Assembly: GCF_021608265.1 (NCBI RefSeq)
Contig: NZ_JAKIHP010000001.1
Span: 868,001-932,000 of the forward strand
Direction of reading: 5' to 3'
DNA: 64,000 nt
Source of the DNA: Flavobacterium wongokense
GTDB lineage: Bacteria; Bacteroidota; Bacteroidia; Flavobacteriales; Flavobacteriaceae
The notes below the pieces were generated by a model that saw only the letters and a list, made by a program, of their open reading frames with translations, had not been told where the DNA came from and did no database searches. Below are positions 61,910 to 64,000 of this stretch, piece after piece. Positions within the stretch are counted from its first letter, which is position 1; each line of letters begins with the position of its first letter. The position numbers and the translations under genes were made by a program.

Positions 61910-63484
61910 ATGAAATTCATAAAAATCTTTGTGCTGTCGATGTTTACATTGACAATGGTTGCCCAGACAGCCGACAAATCGTTTGCAAAAAAAGCTCCTC
62001 TTACTGATTCGGAGCTGAAACGTTGGAGTCATCTCGACCTAGAGAAAGATTCTATCCCGGGAATGAGTGTTGATAAGGCTTACGCCGAATTGTTGAAAAA
62101 CAAGAAAGGAACAAAAGTAATTGTTGCTGTGGTTGATTCGGGTGTTGATATCAATCAGGAAGATTTGAAACCTTTCATCTGGACCAATGCAAAGGAAATC
62201 CCGAACAACGGAAAAGATGATGACAAAAATGGTTTTGTTGATGACGTTCACGGTTGGAATTTCTTAGGAAATTCAAACAATGAAAACCTTGAAATGACTC
62301 GTCTTTTGAAAAAACCGGATGATGGTACGGAAACTTATAAACAAGCTTTGGCTGATTATACTGTAAAACTTGCCGATGCCAATGAATTAAAAGAAAATGT
62401 AGATATTTTGCTGAAAGCAGATAAAGCGGTTCGCGATGAACTTAAAAAAGATAATTACACGCTTTCAGAAATAAAAGATATGCCTTCGGTAAAATTCGAT
62501 TTATACGATGCCAAACGAATCATGTTGTCTTATGCAACCCAAAAAGGGGATTCCTTCCACGAGGATTTACAGGCATATAAAGATTATGTTTATGACCAAT
62601 TGGATTATAACCTGAATAAAGATTTCAACCCAAGAAAATTGGTTGGGGACAATCCAGAAGATATCAACGATAAGAAATACGGAAACAATGTAGTTTATTC
62701 AAAAGACCGCAAGGATTCGTTACACGGGACACACGTTGCCGGAATCATTGCGCAAGGAAGAAACAACGGGATTGGTGGTGATGGTGTTGCAGACAATGTA
62801 GTAATTATGCCGGTTCGCGCAGTGCCAAATGGTGATGAATACGATAAAGACATCGCTTTAGCTATTCGTTATGCTGTTGATAATGGTGCTAAAGTAATCA
62901 ATGGAAGTTTTGGAAAAGATTTTTCACCGCATGCACAATGGGTTTATGATGCCATTAAATATGCCGCAAGCAAGGATGTTTTAATTGTACATGCTGCAGG
63001 TAATGATGCCAAAAACATTGACACAGAACCAAATTTCCCAACAGACGATGTTGACGGAAAGGAAATTGCCGATAACGTATTGACCGTTGGAGCCTTAAAC
63101 TATCAGTATGGTGAAAAAGTAATCGCTACTTTTTCTAATTACGGAAAAAGAAATGTGGATGTGTATGCTCCGGGTGTAAAAATCTACGCAACCATTCCGG
63201 GCAATAAATACAAATACCTTCAGGGAACTTCAATGGCATCGCCAAATGCTGCCGGTGTTGCAGCCTTGATCCGTGAGTACTATCCAAACCTGAAAGCGGC
63301 GCAGGTGAAACAAATCCTGATGAAATCGGGAACACCTTTAGACCTTGAGGTTTTAGTTGATGAAAAACGAATTAAGATTCCTTTCTCAGAAGCCAGCATT
63401 TCCGGAAAAATTGTCAACGCTTACAATGCGCTGAAAATGGCAGAGGAAATGTCAAACTCGCTGAAAAGCAATCCAAAATTATAA
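61910..63484 (+). CDS. S8 subtilisin-like serine protease with a long D-H insert
   Basis: The 524-residue protease has a signal peptide (about 1-18) and catalytic triad D76 (VAVVDSGVD), H275 (HGTHVAGII) and S441 (GTSMASPNAAG). The distance between Asp and His, about 200 residues, is far larger than in subtilisin (about 30) and is filled by a helical, charged insert (about 115-265). There is no C-terminal T9SS domain, so it is probably periplasmic or outer-membrane associated. A terminator follows. Confidence 0.95.
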   Translation: MKFIKIFVLSMFTLTMVAQTADKSFAKKAPLTDSELKRWSHLDLEKDSIPGMSVDKAYAELLKNKKGTKVIVAVVDSGVDINQEDLKPFIWTNAKEIPNNGKDDDKNGFVDDVHGWNFLGNSNNENLEMTRLLKKPDDGTETYKQALADYTVKLADANELKENVDILLKADKAVRDELKKDNYTLSEIKDMPSVKFDLYDAKRIMLSYATQKGDSFHEDLQAYKDYVYDQLDYNLNKDFNPRKLVGDNPEDINDKKYGNNVVYSKDRKDSLHGTHVAGIIAQGRNNGIGGDGVADNVVIMPVRAVPNGDEYDKDIALAIRYAVDNGAKVINGSFGKDFSPHAQWVYDAIKYAASKDVLIVHAAGNDAKNIDTEPNFPTDDVDGKEIADNVLTVGALNYQYGEKVIATFSNYGKRNVDVYAPGVKIYATIPGNKYKYLQGTSMASPNAAGVAALIREYYPNLKAAQVKQILMKSGTPLDLEVLVDEKRIKIPFSEASISGKIVNAYNALKMAEEMSNSLKSNPKL

Positions 63485-63489
63485 ACCTG

Positions 63490-63516
63490 AAAGGAAGCCT
63501 AAAAACTTCCTTTTTT
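63490..63516 (+). terminator. Terminator after the subtilase gene
   Basis: Stem AAAGGAAG / CTTCCTTT with loop CCTAAAAA, followed by T's. Confidence 0.82.
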
Positions 63517-63530
63517 ATTTTTACTCCCGT

Positions 63531-64000
63531 ATGAACAACAAACTTTTATTTGGTTTTATTTTATTGAATGTCACGGCTGCGTTTTCACAATCCAATTCCT
63601 ATTGGCAGCAAAAAGCAGATTACAAAATGGACGTTTCCATGGATGTGGAAACCTATCAATACAAAGGAAAACAAAAGCTGGTTTACACCAATAATTCTAA
63701 CGATACGCTTCGTCGTGTGTATTATCATTTATACAACAATGCCTTTCAACCCGGAAGCGAAATGGATGTCCGTGCGCAAACGATTGCCGATCCTGATGCC
63801 CGATTTACTTCCAAAGGAAAGAATGCTGAAGGAAAAGAAACACGCGAGTTTAGGATTGCCAACCTTAAACCTAATGAAATTGGATACCTGAAAATTTCAA
63901 ACTTCAAACAAGATGGTGTTGCCGCCAATACAAAAGAAGTCTCAACAATCCTTGAAGTCGATTTGGCAAAACCAATCCTTCCTGGACAATCAACAACCTT
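63531..64000 (+). CDS. M1-family metallopeptidase, N-terminal part (partial)
   Basis: The frame opens with ATG at 63531 and runs off the window end. The 156 visible residues comprise a signal peptide (MNNKLLFGFILLNVTAAFS) and the N-terminal beta domain of M1 aminopeptidases: YKMDVSMDVETYQYKGKQKL, then LRRVYYHLYNNAFQPGS. The catalytic HExxH region lies beyond the window, so the assignment rests on the N-domain alone. Confidence 0.8.
   Translation, partial: MNNKLLFGFILLNVTAAFSQSNSYWQQKADYKMDVSMDVETYQYKGKQKLVYTNNSNDTLRRVYYHLYNNAFQPGSEMDVRAQTIADPDARFTSKGKNAEGKETREFRIANLKPNEIGYLKISNFKQDGVAANTKEVSTILEVDLAKPILPGQSTT

Overview
The window looks like ordinary chromosome from a Flavobacterium or a close relative (Bacteroidota, Flavobacteriaceae). 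Evidence: low GC, Bacteroidota-type -7 promoter boxes (TAnnTTTG) and little Shine-Dalgarno signal, the end of a T9SS-type propeller protein, a complete Bat/MoxR operon, DUF3078 and DUF2480 proteins, a SUF iron-sulfur system, SusC-like TonB receptor architecture, and lipoproteins with Asp-rich export signals. No rRNA, tRNA, CRISPR array, prophage or transposase was seen. No stretch longer than about 300 bases lacks a gene.

Layout. Positions 1-10.8 kb hold housekeeping genes: the end of a probable porZ, a small envelope protein, recO, ileS, a DksA-like protein, lspA, 5-formyl-THF cyclo-ligase, uvrC, and a patatin fused to an outer-membrane barrel. 10.9-15 kb is an amino-acid permease with the tyrosine-catabolic pair hmgA and hpd. 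15-21.2 kb is a transport locus: a TonB-dependent receptor with two surface-type lipoproteins (choice-of-anchor J and DUF5689) on the minus strand, and a divergent exported endonuclease/exonuclease/phosphatase. 21.2-29.2 kb holds 3-hydroxyanthranilate dioxygenase, an ALDH7-type dehydrogenase, PhnA, envelope proteins, a phosphatase, an AlbA_2 protein and an aldo/keto reductase. 29.4-38.3 kb is the aerotolerance-type operon moxR-DUF58-membrane protein-batA-batB-batC-batD-batE. 38.3-47.5 kb holds pheS, gpsA, nadD, gmk, yicC, an EamA transporter, an ArsC-like protein, a DinB protein and a cystathionine gamma-synthase-like enzyme. 47.7-60.9 kb is the SUF region, split in two: sufA-B-C-D with its own promoter at the right, sufS-lipoprotein-sufE-DUF59-DUF2480 at the left, separated by five genes. 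The window ends with a metallo-beta-lactamase-fold hydrolase, a subtilase and the start of an M1 peptidase.

The most interesting signal outside the genes is a family of four dispersed 53-89 bp elements (13737, 21779, 39786 and 50656). Each lies within a few bases of a stop codon. They share end motifs, while both the basal stem and the apical hairpin change sequence but keep pairing, so the structure is conserved by compensatory changes. Two further intergenic repeat types occur: 7-bp tandem repeats upstream of ileS and of the gene at 38347, and an 11-bp period array upstream of ileS.

Other notable points are a GxHH (non-HIGH) signature in IleRS, linked in some IleRS2 enzymes to mupirocin hyper-resistance; the SusD-less TonB receptor locus facing a nuclease; a DksA-like protein that has lost its zinc cysteines; a very Lys/Asp-rich BatC tail; and a small exported cationic two-cysteine peptide gene at 47683.
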